Of a stretch of 64,000 nucleotides of DNA, positions 18,795 through 28,293 are shown one piece after another (the stretch's first letter is position 1; every line of letters begins with the position of its first letter). The notes beneath the pieces are model-generated. The model worked only from the letters and a program-made list of their open reading frames with translations, had not been told where the DNA came from and searched no databases. The stretch comes from CAIVVT01 sp963823095 (GTDB taxonomy: Bacteria; Acidobacteriota; Terriglobia; Bryobacterales; Bryobacteraceae). Both the position numbers and the translations under genes were made by a program. Location of the stretch: contig CAWGKI010000001.1 in assembly GCA_963823095.1 (NCBI GenBank), positions 558,001-622,000 on the forward strand, written 5' to 3'.

Positions 18795-19667
18795 ATGGCA
18801 TTCTGCACAGGCTGTGGCAACGACTTAACCGGCGCGGCGAAATTCTGCCCGCGTTGCGGAGCTCCCACGGGAGCCGGCGCTGCGACCCAGACGCCCCCTT
18901 CCTACACCTACGCTCCGGAGCCGCTCGACTACAAGATCGAGGGCGACAACCTGCAGATCGCGCGTGTCAAGCTCAAGCCGGGCCAGGAGATTTATGCCGA
19001 AGCCGGCAAAATGATCTATAAGACCACCAGCGTCTTTTGGGAGACGCGCATGACCGGCCAGAGCCTGGGCGACAAGATCTGGGGCGCTATCAAGCGCAAG
19101 ATGATGGGCGAGTCGCTCTTCTTCACATATTTCAAGACCATTGGCTCCGGCGGCGAGGTTGGTTTTGCGGGCAACTATCCGGGCAAAATCCAAGTTTTCG
19201 ATCTCAAGAACGGCGAGACCGTCATGGTCCAGCGCGACGGCTTCCTCTTCGCCCAGACGTCGGCGCAACTGAATATCGCCTTCGTCAAGAAACTCGGCGC
19301 CGGTTTTTTCGGGGGCGAAGGGTTCATTCTCGAAAAGCTGACCGGTCCCGGCGCGGTGTTCATCCACGCGGGCGGTGACTTCGTCGAATTCACTTTGGCG
19401 CCGGGCGAGGCCATCCAGATTGAGACGGGCCACATCGTAGCCTTCGACGAGAGCGTCAGTTACGACATCGAGTTCGTCGGCGGCATCAAGACGGCGGTGT
19501 TTGGCGGAGAAGGCCTGTTCCTGGCCACACTGACGGGGCCGGGCAAAGTCATCGTTCAGAGCATGACGCTCTCCAAGTTGCGGCAGGAACTCGCGCCGGG
19601 CCAAATGGGCGGGGACGAACGCAAGCCGTGGGAGTCGGTCACCGGCATCTTCTCGAAGGACGAGTAG
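18795..19667 (+). CDS. AIM24/TIGR00266-family protein with an N-terminal zinc ribbon
   Basis: 290 aa. ATG 18795 has an AGGAGA site; the longer upstream frame has no support. The first 25 residues form a zinc ribbon (CTGCGNDLTGAAKFCPRCG). After a Pro/Thr linker comes the AIM24-type beta-sandwich domain: LQIARVKLKPGQEIYAEAGKMIYKT, GSGGEVGFAGNYPGKI, TGPGAVFIHAGGDFVEFTL. Family members are widespread and poorly characterised, with roles suggested in membrane or repeat-mediated assembly. It is followed 85 bp later by a membrane protein that may be cotranscribed. No cofactor site is evident beyond the four cysteines. Confidence 0.85.
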   Translation: MAFCTGCGNDLTGAAKFCPRCGAPTGAGAATQTPPSYTYAPEPLDYKIEGDNLQIARVKLKPGQEIYAEAGKMIYKTTSVFWETRMTGQSLGDKIWGAIKRKMMGESLFFTYFKTIGSGGEVGFAGNYPGKIQVFDLKNGETVMVQRDGFLFAQTSAQLNIAFVKKLGAGFFGGEGFILEKLTGPGAVFIHAGGDFVEFTLAPGEAIQIETGHIVAFDESVSYDIEFVGGIKTAVFGGEGLFLATLTGPGKVIVQSMTLSKLRQELAPGQMGGDERKPWESVTGIFSKDE

Positions 19668-19752
19668 CGTTTCCGTGCGATGCCTCGGCCCGGGAATCAG
19701 GAACCGGCGGATCGCACGCGGTGTCTAAGTATCTTCTTACCAGGAGGGCGCG

Positions 19753-20673
19753 ATGCCGAAAGAAGTTGAATCGCGAGCACCGGCATTCCTACGCTGGCTG
19801 GTCCTCTTTGCGAGTTGGATTGTACCCCATGGGGAACGAGTGGCATGGCGCTCCCGTTGGGAACAAAAGCTAAAGGGTTGGTGGATGCTCGTGGAGCGCG
19901 GAGACCTGACCGCGTATTCTTCGCGGGAGATGGCACGCAATCTGCGTTGCGCCGCCGCGGAGGCCTTCTGGACCAGAGTCGACCGGGAACATCTGCGCCA
20001 GGTGCTCAACGGCCCGGCTCTGCTTCTCTCCACAGGCTGCGGTCTCCTTGCTCTGCTGGCGCTCGTCAGCAAAGGCTTCGCTGCGACGCGAGGAATCGCC
20101 GCTGTCTTCCAGGTGATGCTGTTCCCGCCGGCCGATCTGCCGGTGGGATCCATGCCCACACACGGCGGCGACACGGTGTTCGCGTTCACGGCCCCGATCG
20201 TTTTCGCTCTTGGGATCGCGATCCTTTGGGTGGCCTTCCGGCCGCTTCATCTGCACTCCCGGAACTGGCGCTATTGGGGCTTCCTGGTTGCCAAGGTCCT
20301 GGTGGCGATTCCTCTGGTCACGCTCGCCTGGATTGAGCTGAGTGCGATGGTTCGCGCGCAAATCCCGGCGTCCGAATACCGTGCCCTGCTGACCGGCCTG
20401 GCCTTCCGCTTGATCTTCATCGGGGCCTTCGTGCGGTCCTTCGGATGGTGCTTCACCGACCAGCAGCAGCGCTGTCCGATCTGCCTGCTGCGGCTGGCCG
20501 CGCCCGTGTCCATCGGCAACTGTTCGAACGTGTTTGAGCCGGCCGTTACGGAGTTTATGTGCGAACGGGGTCACGGCGTGCTCAGCATTCCAGAGGTGGA
20601 TGGCGTTGAAGCGGATCGCTGGACTGCGTTCGATTCCTCGTGGAGCGAATTATTCGAAACGCAGGTCCGGTAA
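19753..20673 (+). CDS. Uncharacterised four-helix membrane protein with a C-terminal Cys cluster
   Basis: 306 aa with a good AGGAGG site. Residues 15-60 (FASWIVPHGERVAWRSRW) resemble the cytoplasmic N-terminal part seen in Acidobacteria proteins linked to permeases. About four hydrophobic segments follow between 90 and 225. The C-terminal part has CPICLL and a later C and CERGHG, which could form a zinc site. I do not recognise a named family. Its position after the AIM24-like gene suggests a membrane-related role but proves nothing. Confidence 0.7.
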   Translation: MPKEVESRAPAFLRWLVLFASWIVPHGERVAWRSRWEQKLKGWWMLVERGDLTAYSSREMARNLRCAAAEAFWTRVDREHLRQVLNGPALLLSTGCGLLALLALVSKGFAATRGIAAVFQVMLFPPADLPVGSMPTHGGDTVFAFTAPIVFALGIAILWVAFRPLHLHSRNWRYWGFLVAKVLVAIPLVTLAWIELSAMVRAQIPASEYRALLTGLAFRLIFIGAFVRSFGWCFTDQQQRCPICLLRLAAPVSIGNCSNVFEPAVTEFMCERGHGVLSIPEVDGVEADRWTAFDSSWSELFETQVR

Positions 20674-20698
20674 GTTCCACGCGTGAAATGACCCTGTG

Positions 20699-21006
20699 CA
20701 AACGGAGCCGCGACGGTAACGTAGCGGTGCTATCTGGGTACTTGGCCGCTCTCTTCGTTCGCGGTTCGGTGCTGGGGCGCAACCACACGATCGTCATCTA
20801 TTAAGCGGTGCACGGTCTGCCGGTCACGGAGAGATCGGCACTGAGCAGGCATAACTCCGAAACGGGGCCGCGACGGTAACGGAGCGGTCGTTTCGATGTT
20901 TTTTCCGCACTGCACGCCTGTCTGAGCTACGACAGCGCGAAGTATGCTCCACCAGCTTGCCGCTAGCGCAGCAATTGAGCCGATCTGGAGATCGGCGTTC
21001 CCAGGC
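20699..21006. repeat. Mosaic of dispersed repeats
   Basis: No gene lies in 20674-21066. It holds two copies of a short unit (GCCGCGACGGTAACGTAGCGG at 20707 and its variant at 20868). It also holds a reverse partial copy of the large hairpin repeat (20743-20835, one arm plus the GGTCTGCCGGTCACGGAGAG module) and a forward copy of the palindromic repeat centred on 20979-20996. The reading frame of the next gene runs back into this mosaic, which makes its long form untrustworthy. Confidence 0.65.
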
Positions 21007-21066
21007 GTGAGGTCCCGACCCCGGTTTGCAGAGAATCTGAGACCCTTTCGTCGAGATTCTTGCACA

Positions 21067-21912
21067 ATGGTCCATATGGTTGTTGATATCGACGGGGTCT
21101 CCCTGCACCTGGCCCATCCGGATGAACTTCCGGTGGAGTGGGTCGGTCAGGACGAGGCGATGCGCCAGTTGCTGGCTGCGTGGCTGGTGGTGGACAAGCG
21201 CGACCTGCCTATGAATCCTCGCCTGGTGGGCAAGCCGGGCGTAGGCAAGACGACGCTCGCCTTCGCGGCGGCGCAACGCCTGGGCCGGGAAACGTACGTC
21301 ATGCAGGCGACCGTGGACACGCGGCCCGAAGATTTGATCGTACAGCCGGTGATCGACGGGCCCCAATCCCTGCGCTATGTAGCCTCGCCGCTGTTGACTG
21401 CCATGATCCGCGGAGGGGTGGCGATCCTCGACGAAGGCAACCGCATGTCGGAGAAGAGCTGGGCCAGCCTGGCTCCTCTGCTTGATGGCCGCCGTTACGT
21501 GGAGTCGCTAGTAGCCGGAATCAAAGTGAGAGCCCACGAGGGCTTCCGCCTGGTCGCCACGATGAACGACGACGCGTCCACATTCGACCTGCCCGAGTAC
21601 ATCCACTCCCGGCTGCAACCCCAGATTCTGATCGACTTTCCAGAACGCGAAGAGGAACTGGCGATCATGCGCGAGAACTTGCCCTTCGGCGACGACGAAC
21701 TACTCGAGTACGTCGCCGATTTCCTGCAACTCGCCCATGGCGCCGACGAGCGGTACACCGTGCGCGACGGCATCAACATCGCCCGATATTCGATGAAGTT
21801 GATGGCCGGCCTGCCACCCGTGGTGAGCCGCACCGGATGGACACCGCCAGTAGAGTTCTCGGTTCGCCAGACGCTTGGCGAGGAAGCACTTCGATATCTG
21901 AGGTTGGCCTAA
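21067..21912 (+). CDS. MoxR/CbbQ-type AAA+ ATPase
   Basis: 281 aa. I chose ATG 21067 because upstream sequence is repeat DNA; ATG 21076 is an alternative. Walker A is GKPGVGKTT (K61). The Walker B-like strand is GGVAILDEGNRM, followed by the sensor region RLVATMNDD and the MoxR-like YIHSRLQPQILIDFPEREEE. MoxR ATPases usually work with a von Willebrand factor A protein to insert metals or remodel partners; no VWA gene is seen nearby. The next gene, 240 bp on, encodes an unknown 610-aa protein that may be its partner. Confidence 0.88.
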   Translation: MVHMVVDIDGVSLHLAHPDELPVEWVGQDEAMRQLLAAWLVVDKRDLPMNPRLVGKPGVGKTTLAFAAAQRLGRETYVMQATVDTRPEDLIVQPVIDGPQSLRYVASPLLTAMIRGGVAILDEGNRMSEKSWASLAPLLDGRRYVESLVAGIKVRAHEGFRLVATMNDDASTFDLPEYIHSRLQPQILIDFPEREEELAIMRENLPFGDDELLEYVADFLQLAHGADERYTVRDGINIARYSMKLMAGLPPVVSRTGWTPPVEFSVRQTLGEEALRYLRLA

Positions 21913-21949
21913 TGTGCCGGAGTAGAAGTTCATTGAGGAACTATGCGAT

Positions 21950-22080
21950 GTGGGGCGGTCCCCCTGGATAGCTCCGGATTTGGGGCCGACGCCCTCGTCA
22001 GCCTCGTTTAGGGCCTTAACCTGGGTCCGACGGAGCCGGACCTGGGGGTCCGGCGCGGGCGAGGGCGCCCGCCCCACAAG
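21950..22080. repeat. Palindromic repeat with TGTGGGGCGG ends
   Basis: Ends pair (TGTGGGGCGG against CCGCCCCACA). Inner units are GGGGCCGACGCCCTCGTC and GCCGGACCTGGGGGTCCGGC. A second copy follows sucD at 38187-38274. Confidence 0.7.
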
Positions 22081-22151
22081 GTTTGGCGGATGAATGAAAT
22101 GAGGACTACAATCCCGATTCCGCGTTCAATTCCTGGCTGTGGAGACCGGCC

Positions 22152-23984
22152 TTGACCACACCGCTCCAGCATGGCCATGTGAGCTTCCTGCCCGTGGCGC
22201 CGGGCAGCGTGGAATTCGCGGCCGAAGTACGCCGGACGATTCTGGCGGCCAAGCCCGATGTCGTCGCCGTGCCGCTGTGGCTTGACCTCCAGGCGGAGAT
22301 CCTCGGCGCCGCGGCGCGCTTGCCGGAGTTGTCGGCGATCGCCTGGTCCTGGTCCAATGCCGCTTCCGGCGACGAACCGGATGACAGCTACTGGATCGTG
22401 GAGCCAGGAGATCCTTATGTCGAGGCCATGCGCACCGCGCGAGAGACCGGCGCCGACGTGCTGTTTCTCCTCGAAAACGCGCCGGACGGCATGGACACAT
22501 CGAGCTTGTTTCCGGCCGCTGCTCTGCCGGACAGTTATGCCGCCTCCCGCCTCGGATTGGAATGCTACACCGGCATGGCGCTGTCCGCCCCGGAAGCGTC
22601 CACCAGCCCCAGTTCCACGCTGGCCGCGATGGCTTCCGCGCTCCAGGGATCCGACCCTGCGCGCAGCATCCTGGCGGTAGTAGATCTCCCCTCGGTCGCG
22701 GCGTTGATGCGGCTTCTGGACTTCCCCGCCGGGGCGCCGGAACGGGAAATCCCGCCGGGCTTCAAGCTGCAGGCGTCCATTGTAAACCTGCACCCGGATT
22801 GCCTGGCCGAAGTGTGCAGCCTGCCTCCGTTCTATGCCGAACGCTATGAACACTGGCGGACGCATTCCGAAGACGCGCCGCCCGACCGGCTGAGCCTGCA
22901 GCGCGAACTGCTGCGCGAATCTGAGTTGAACTACGGGATACAGACCAACGAGAAGCTGACGAGCTGGCAGCGCCGGCAACTGGCGCGCTTCTCGCGCAAA
23001 CTCGCCGCTAGCGTGCAGATGCTTCTGCCCGACCTGTTCGATCTGCTGACGGCGGCGCGAGGCGTGGTAGACGACAACTTCGCCTGGGAAGTCTGGCATG
23101 CCGCCGGGCAGTGGCCCTGGCAACTCGCCGAATCGGAGTTCGAGACCAGGACTCTCAGCAGCGAAGACCTCTCGCCCAACACCCGGCGCATGCAACTCCA
23201 CCGGATGCCGCTGCGCGAGAAGCGAATGCGCCTGCCGCGTGGCCTTAAGGACCGGCCGAAGGAGCGCTATCCCGGCGAGTGGGCCGAACAGATCGACGGA
23301 GACGCGATCTGCAGTTATCCTCCCGAAGACTTGGTGATCGAGGACTACGGACGCATGCTGCGTCAAAAGGCCCGCTCGATGTTGAGCGACGAGCGGACAC
23401 ATGTCGAACCGTTCCGCACCTCGCTGCTGGACGGCATCGACGTTCGGGAGACCATCAGAAACTGGCACCGCGGCGAAATCTGGGTGCGGCGCTCGGAGCG
23501 GCTGTCCGGAGACGTCGGCGCCGTTGTGGTCGTGTTCGACGAGGACCCCGCGGACCGCTATGGCTACTGCACCACGTGGCTCGGGGAGCACCAGAACGAA
23601 TCGGACATGGCATTCTACTCGACCTTCCCCTTCGAGCATTTGATCGGGCCCGGCATAGGACGCGCCGAGTATGGCGGATTCCTAATGGTGCTGCCGTCGC
23701 GCCGGATGTTCGACATCTGGAGCGATCCGGATTATGACATGGCCGAGAGCAAATCCGAGCGCCTGCTGCTCGCCGGACTGGACTACTCGCTGGAACGGCA
23801 TGTGCTGTATGTCGCCGCCAAACCGCCGCGCTCGGTCTTCCGGAGTGCGGCCGCGCGTCTGGGGCGGAACATCGTTTATCTGCCGATCGGCCAGCTCTCT
23901 CCAGCCAAGCTGAAGAAAATAAGGGTCGTCCACGTGCTGGACGGTCATCAACGGCGCCGCGCCGCGAAGGAATACCTGTGGTGA
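22152..23984 (+). CDS. Uncharacterised 610-aa protein next to the MoxR-type ATPase
   Basis: An intact 610-aa soluble protein. The N-terminus (VSFLPVAPGSVEFAAEVRRTILAAKPDVVAVPL) has the alternation of the TraB/ChaN-like opening, though the usual glutamate of VAVEL is proline here. The middle is helical and rich in Arg and Leu. The C-terminal third has several beta-rich stretches (VGAVVVVFDEDPADRYGYCTTWL, GFLMVLPSRRMFDIW) and ends with a basic tail HQRRRAAKEYLW. I do not recognise a named domain with certainty. A link with the MoxR ATPase upstream is suggested only by same-strand adjacency, since a 130-bp repeat separates them. Confidence 0.6.
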   Translation: MTTPLQHGHVSFLPVAPGSVEFAAEVRRTILAAKPDVVAVPLWLDLQAEILGAAARLPELSAIAWSWSNAASGDEPDDSYWIVEPGDPYVEAMRTARETGADVLFLLENAPDGMDTSSLFPAAALPDSYAASRLGLECYTGMALSAPEASTSPSSTLAAMASALQGSDPARSILAVVDLPSVAALMRLLDFPAGAPEREIPPGFKLQASIVNLHPDCLAEVCSLPPFYAERYEHWRTHSEDAPPDRLSLQRELLRESELNYGIQTNEKLTSWQRRQLARFSRKLAASVQMLLPDLFDLLTAARGVVDDNFAWEVWHAAGQWPWQLAESEFETRTLSSEDLSPNTRRMQLHRMPLREKRMRLPRGLKDRPKERYPGEWAEQIDGDAICSYPPEDLVIEDYGRMLRQKARSMLSDERTHVEPFRTSLLDGIDVRETIRNWHRGEIWVRRSERLSGDVGAVVVVFDEDPADRYGYCTTWLGEHQNESDMAFYSTFPFEHLIGPGIGRAEYGGFLMVLPSRRMFDIWSDPDYDMAESKSERLLLAGLDYSLERHVLYVAAKPPRSVFRSAAARLGRNIVYLPIGQLSPAKLKKIRVVHVLDGHQRRRAAKEYLW

Positions 23985-24139
23985 GGAGCACCGGAATTCA
24001 AGCCCCTTGACCGGCCGCGAGGAAACGTCATCCCGCAGTGGCGCGTCACATCTCTGTCCTGAAGTCTGTCCTCAATCCCCGAGCAACGTTAAGGCCCTGA
24101 TATACTGTGAGTTTGCCGACCTTCGAACGAACTGCAACC

Positions 24140-27100
24140 ATGAAGCCGACCGCACTTTTACTGCTATCCGCGAGCCTCGTTCTGGCTCAAGCGCAATCTC
24201 CCGGCGGGCAGGCCGCCCGGCGCATGAGTGAAGCATCGAATCCTGCCGATGTAAGCGCCGCGGCTGCCCAGGCCAGAATGGCCGAGGCGCACCGCATTGC
24301 CGCGGCCAATCGCGCCAACGCCGGCAACCGGCAGCCGACTCATACGATCGGCAAGCCTTTGGCGACCGCTGCCGCGGCTTCACCGCAAGCGCAGTTTTCC
24401 ACTGGTCAAGCCGCCCGCCTCGTGATTGGGCAGCCGAGATTCGCATCTCAAAGAATGGAAACGAGCCAGACCCTGGTGGGCGCGGCGCAGGGCATCGCTT
24501 TCGCCAACGGCACGCTGCTGGTCGCGGACTCCAACCGGCAGGGTGCGTTCCCAATCAACCATCGCGTCCTGGTTTACGGCAACATTGCCGCCCAGATTCC
24601 CGATCCGCACGCTGAGATCGTCCAGAACGGCACACCATGTCCGATCTGCCTTGGAATCGCCGAGAATCAGGGGCCTCCGGCCGGCACGCCGTGGCCTGGC
24701 GCTTCGGCCGTGCTCGGCCAGACCGATTTTGTGAGTTCTCTTCCGAACCAGTCCACCGTTCTGAACGCGCCGCCTACGGCACTGACGATGCGCTATCCGG
24801 TCGCCGTGGCTTATAACGGCACGATGGTGGCTGTGGCCGACGCCGAAAACAACCGCGTGCTGGTGTGGAAAACCCTGCCGACGATCAACGACCAGGCGCC
24901 CGATTTCGTGGTCGGCCAACCGGATTTCGTGTCCTTCCAGTCGGGCGTTTACGGGCTGTTCGGGTTTCCATACGGCCACTGCTCCTCCACCTCCCTGCGC
25001 GCTCCATCGGGCGTGTACCTGGACGCGAGCAACGGCCTGTGGGTAGCGGACACGGGCAATGACCGGGTGTTGTACTACGGCCCCATCACCCAAAACGGCC
25101 AGGCAGCCACAGTCGTACTGGGACAGCCGAACTTCGACCTGGACGCCCAGAACATTTACTTGCTCAATACAACGGCGAGTTCGCTGTTTGCGCCAGCCTC
25201 GGTTTCCAGCGACGGCCAACGCCTATTCGTCGCCGACAGCTTCCAGAACCGCGTGCTGATCTGGAAGACGATCCCTACTTCGAACGGCCAGGCCGCGGAC
25301 CTCGTTATCGGACAGAAGGATTTCACATCCAACTTATCGAATACGCTCAACTCGACGGTCGACTCGAAGAATGTCACGGTCTTTACCTCGGATCTCTGCG
25401 CTTCCAATGGCACGGACACCGTCACTGAACCCGGCGTTACGCTGTACCGGTATCCCAACATGTGCGCGGCAACGCTCAGCGGGCCCATGTCGGCCGTCAG
25501 CGACGGAACCCGCCTGTTCATCGCCGACACAGGTAACGATCGCGTGCTGGTCTACAATCAGATTCCGACGCAGAACGGTGCGCGCGCCGATGTGATTCTT
25601 GGGCAGGTGGATGAGTTCGTGGACAACACTTCGGATTCGGCCGCCCCTCAGGACGTGGCGTCGGCCGCTTCATTCAAAGCACCCAATTCGCTGGCCTGGG
25701 ACGGAACGAACCTATTCGTGGCCGATACCTTCAATCGCAGGATCGCCGTGTACACTCCAGGCGACTTCCAGCTTCCCCAGTCCGCGGTCCGCAACGCCGC
25801 GAGCCCATTCGTTTACGCCCAGGGGACGGTGACGGTCAGCGGAACCCCCGAGGACAACGACACGCTGACGGTGACGTTGGGCAACAACACAGTGCTCGAT
25901 TCCACTGGCACGGCGATTACGGTGAGCTACAGCTATGCGGAGTCCGCGAGCAATACCATCGCGGACATCGTGAATGGTCTGGCCAAAGCGATCAATAGCG
26001 CGAACAACGGAGCCGGCGACCCCTATGCGACGGCTATCCCGGACCCAGACGCAGCCATATTGATTCTGAAGGCGAAGGCCGCGGATCTCTTTGGCAACAA
26101 CGTCACGCTGGCCGTCTCCACCAGCCTCACATCGCCGAAGACGACATTGACGGCCTCGGGCACGACGCTGACGGGCGGGCAGAACTCCGCCCTGATGGCG
26201 CCGTTCGCTCTGGTCCGCGTCTCGGGCGGAACGGACCAGAAGATTACGAGCGTGGATCCGTCCAAATTGCCTCCGGTGCAGCCCCTCAACAAGCCGCTGC
26301 CTAACACACTGGGCGGCGTCGAGTTCTATGTGGACGGCATCAGGTGCCCGATGATCGTCGTGACCCAACCCTCGTTCGTCGCGCAGATGCCTATCGAACT
26401 GGCCTTCGCCCTGGAGCCTGACACGACCGTGCCAAATCCTACGTCGACCGTGAACGTCACGGATACGATCCGTTACCCGAGAACGGCCTCGGGCGTCGTC
26501 CGGGTGACCAACACCGATGGCACCGTCCTGGTCAGCTCCGCGATCAACATCCCGGTGATTCAGCAGAACCCGTCGATCTTTTACGAACCCACGTCCCAGC
26601 CCAATCCGGGAGTTGCTTTCCACTCCTCCAGCCAGGCTACGGCCACGATTTCGATCGACGGCTCCATTCAGGGCGGAGATTCGGTGACCGTCAATATCCG
26701 TGACCGGAATTATACTTACACCGTCCTGCCGACAGACTCACTGCAGTCCGTCCGGGATGCGCTGATTGCGCTAATCGACGCTTCCGACCCTGAAGTTGTG
26801 GCCTCTCCATCCGGAACGTTCACCCGCATTCGTCTGAAGGCTATCGTGCCTGGCCCTATGGGCAATGGCATCCCGATCGCGGCGACAACCGCGGCGACAG
26901 CCTCCACGACGTCAAAGCTCATCGTGACGGCTTTCAACTCGCAGCTCTGCTGCGCGAACATCGCCGGCGCGCCGGTCACAACCTACAATCCGGCCATCCC
27001 GGGAGAGACCATCTCGGTCTACGCCTCCGGCTTGGGCCGGCTGAGAGACACCGGCGACTTCGTCGCCATGATCAATGGACAGCCCTTCAAGGGCAATCCC

Positions 27101-27328
27101 AACAACAACGTTACGGACGACGGGTTCGTCGCGGGCCTGGTCGGCGCCAAGACTGCAAATGTATTGTTTTCAGGACTGAAGCAGGGCTACGTTGGGGTGT
27201 ATCAGATCGATCTGGAACTGAATTCGAGCCTCCTGACGAATCCACAAACCACCCTGACGATCTCGCAGTTGTACCAGGTCTCCAATATCGTTTCCATCCC
27301 GGTGGTCGCCATCGCACCGGCTAACTAA
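24140..27328 (+). CDS. Large secreted NHL-repeat protein with Solibacter-type C-terminal domain
   Basis: 1062 aa starting at ATG 24140 with a signal peptide (MKPTALLLLSASLVLAQAQ). Residues about 90-560 hold repeats of the NHL type: VAVADAENNRVLVWKTLP, LWVADTGNDRVLYYGP, LFVADSFQNRVLIWKTIP, LFIADTGNDRVLVYNQIP, LFVADTFNRRIAVYTP. Each alternates with VLGQ/VIGQ phrases. A middle region has Ig-like or phage-tail-like beta repeats (GTVTVSGTPEDNDTLTVTLGN, ATISIDGSIQGGDSVTVNIRD). The end (NPAIPGETISVYASGLG...VGVYQIDLELNSSL) matches the TIGR03437-like domain abundant in Solibacter. Probably a cell-surface or secreted beta-propeller; ligand unknown. Confidence 0.85.
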   Translation: MKPTALLLLSASLVLAQAQSPGGQAARRMSEASNPADVSAAAAQARMAEAHRIAAANRANAGNRQPTHTIGKPLATAAAASPQAQFSTGQAARLVIGQPRFASQRMETSQTLVGAAQGIAFANGTLLVADSNRQGAFPINHRVLVYGNIAAQIPDPHAEIVQNGTPCPICLGIAENQGPPAGTPWPGASAVLGQTDFVSSLPNQSTVLNAPPTALTMRYPVAVAYNGTMVAVADAENNRVLVWKTLPTINDQAPDFVVGQPDFVSFQSGVYGLFGFPYGHCSSTSLRAPSGVYLDASNGLWVADTGNDRVLYYGPITQNGQAATVVLGQPNFDLDAQNIYLLNTTASSLFAPASVSSDGQRLFVADSFQNRVLIWKTIPTSNGQAADLVIGQKDFTSNLSNTLNSTVDSKNVTVFTSDLCASNGTDTVTEPGVTLYRYPNMCAATLSGPMSAVSDGTRLFIADTGNDRVLVYNQIPTQNGARADVILGQVDEFVDNTSDSAAPQDVASAASFKAPNSLAWDGTNLFVADTFNRRIAVYTPGDFQLPQSAVRNAASPFVYAQGTVTVSGTPEDNDTLTVTLGNNTVLDSTGTAITVSYSYAESASNTIADIVNGLAKAINSANNGAGDPYATAIPDPDAAILILKAKAADLFGNNVTLAVSTSLTSPKTTLTASGTTLTGGQNSALMAPFALVRVSGGTDQKITSVDPSKLPPVQPLNKPLPNTLGGVEFYVDGIRCPMIVVTQPSFVAQMPIELAFALEPDTTVPNPTSTVNVTDTIRYPRTASGVVRVTNTDGTVLVSSAINIPVIQQNPSIFYEPTSQPNPGVAFHSSSQATATISIDGSIQGGDSVTVNIRDRNYTYTVLPTDSLQSVRDALIALIDASDPEVVASPSGTFTRIRLKAIVPGPMGNGIPIAATTAATASTTSKLIVTAFNSQLCCANIAGAPVTTYNPAIPGETISVYASGLGRLRDTGDFVAMINGQPFKGNPNNNVTDDGFVAGLVGAKTANVLFSGLKQGYVGVYQIDLELNSSLLTNPQTTLTISQLYQVSNIVSIPVVAIAPAN

Positions 27329-27395
27329 CGGGCGCGTCCGGGAGGAGTGCGGCGCGAAACGCTTCTCCCGGTTATAATATTAAGCAGACGTAACC

Positions 27396-27623
27396 ATGAG
27401 TTCGCGCTTCGATCCTGCCGCCGCACTCGAAGACCTCCGCGAGGAGGCAGTTCTGCCGAACCCCGTCCGTGTGCGCGACATGATCCTCCGGACCGATCTC
27501 AGTCCGGAACAGGCTCTCGAACTAAACCGTAGTTTTACCGCATACCAGCAGGCCTTTGCCGAGGCGCAAAGGCTGGCAGCCGGGCTCCTGGCAGAGCTCG
27601 AAAACTCCCCAAAGAAAATGTGA
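27396..27623 (+). CDS. Small hypothetical protein
   Basis: 75 aa, acidic, with helical leucine-rich segments (EDLREEAVLPNPVRV and LSPEQALELNRSFTAYQQAFAEAQRLAAGLLAELE). No membrane helix, signal or cysteine. The coding pattern resembles its neighbours. No family recognised. Confidence 0.5.
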   Translation: MSSRFDPAAALEDLREEAVLPNPVRVRDMILRTDLSPEQALELNRSFTAYQQAFAEAQRLAAGLLAELENSPKKM

Positions 27624-27772
27624 CCGCGCGCTGAGTTCGGCGCCTCCCGGCGTAGCCTAAGTGAGGGCAAGTCCCGGCGTCGATTTACAACATTTCTTCA
27701 CAGAAACGTCAACGGCCATTCAAGCCCGCGGTGTAGACAAGAAACTAACCAATCAATGGAGGAAAACAACCA

Positions 27773-28150
27773 ATGGCAACCCGGAAAAAGACCAGTTCAG
27801 AAGCTCAAACCGTGAGAGGGGAAGAGTTCGCCACGGCGGCTCAACAACTCTCCCGCACTCGTAAAACAGCCCCGCCCGAAGCCGCCACCGCACCAGAGCA
27901 GAAGAAGGCAAAGTCCTCCGCCGCCACGCACAAGGCGCCGGCGCGGAAGAGCGTCATAGCCGTTGCCACCCCGGAAGCGGCGGTGGAAGCTGTGATCGTC
28001 GAGACGACAACCTTCGACATCGCCCTGCACCACGAAGAGATCGGCAAGGAAGCCTATTACCACTGGTTGCGCAACGGCTGCCCGCAAGGCAGCGAGCACC
28101 AAGACTGGCTCGCTGCAATTGGGGTTGTCCGCGCTCGTCACCAGAAATAG
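27773..28150 (+). CDS. DUF2934-type small protein
   Basis: 125 aa after a strong ribosome site (ATGGAGGAAAACAACC). The first 70 residues are basic and Ala/Lys-rich, probably disordered. The C-terminal 40 residues carry the DUF2934 pattern IGKEAYYHWLRNGCPQGSEHQDWLAA, with the conserved AY, G.P.G and DW positions. The function of the domain is unknown; it is frequent in Acidobacteria. It converges on lexA with a multi-hairpin repeat between the two ends. Confidence 0.8.
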   Translation: MATRKKTSSEAQTVRGEEFATAAQQLSRTRKTAPPEAATAPEQKKAKSSAATHKAPARKSVIAVATPEAAVEAVIVETTTFDIALHHEEIGKEAYYHWLRNGCPQGSEHQDWLAAIGVVRARHQK

Positions 28151-28160
28151 TTTGATGCGG

Positions 28161-28258
28161 TGTGGCGTACGCTTCAGCGTGCCCTGGTGGCATTCATGCC
28201 ACCAGGTTTCCGGATGTCGAGATAAATCTCGCCACTGCACGCTGAAGCGTACGCCACA
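28161..28258. repeat. Multi-hairpin repeat, reverse orientation
   Basis: A 98-bp copy with paired ends (TGTGGCGTACGCTTCAGC against GCTGAAGCGTACGCCACA) and inner stems CTGGTGGCATTCATGCCACC and GTCGAGATAAATCTCGCC in swapped order relative to the 59.7 kb copy. It lies between two convergent gene ends. Confidence 0.8.
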
Positions 28259-28293
28259 AGCGCGCGCCTCAAGGGTGGTTTCTTCGATGACGC

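Noticed and set aside
24107..24142. Upstream non-ATG start for the large NHL protein
   Set aside because: ATG 24140 begins exactly at a normal signal peptide; the eleven extra residues would spoil it.
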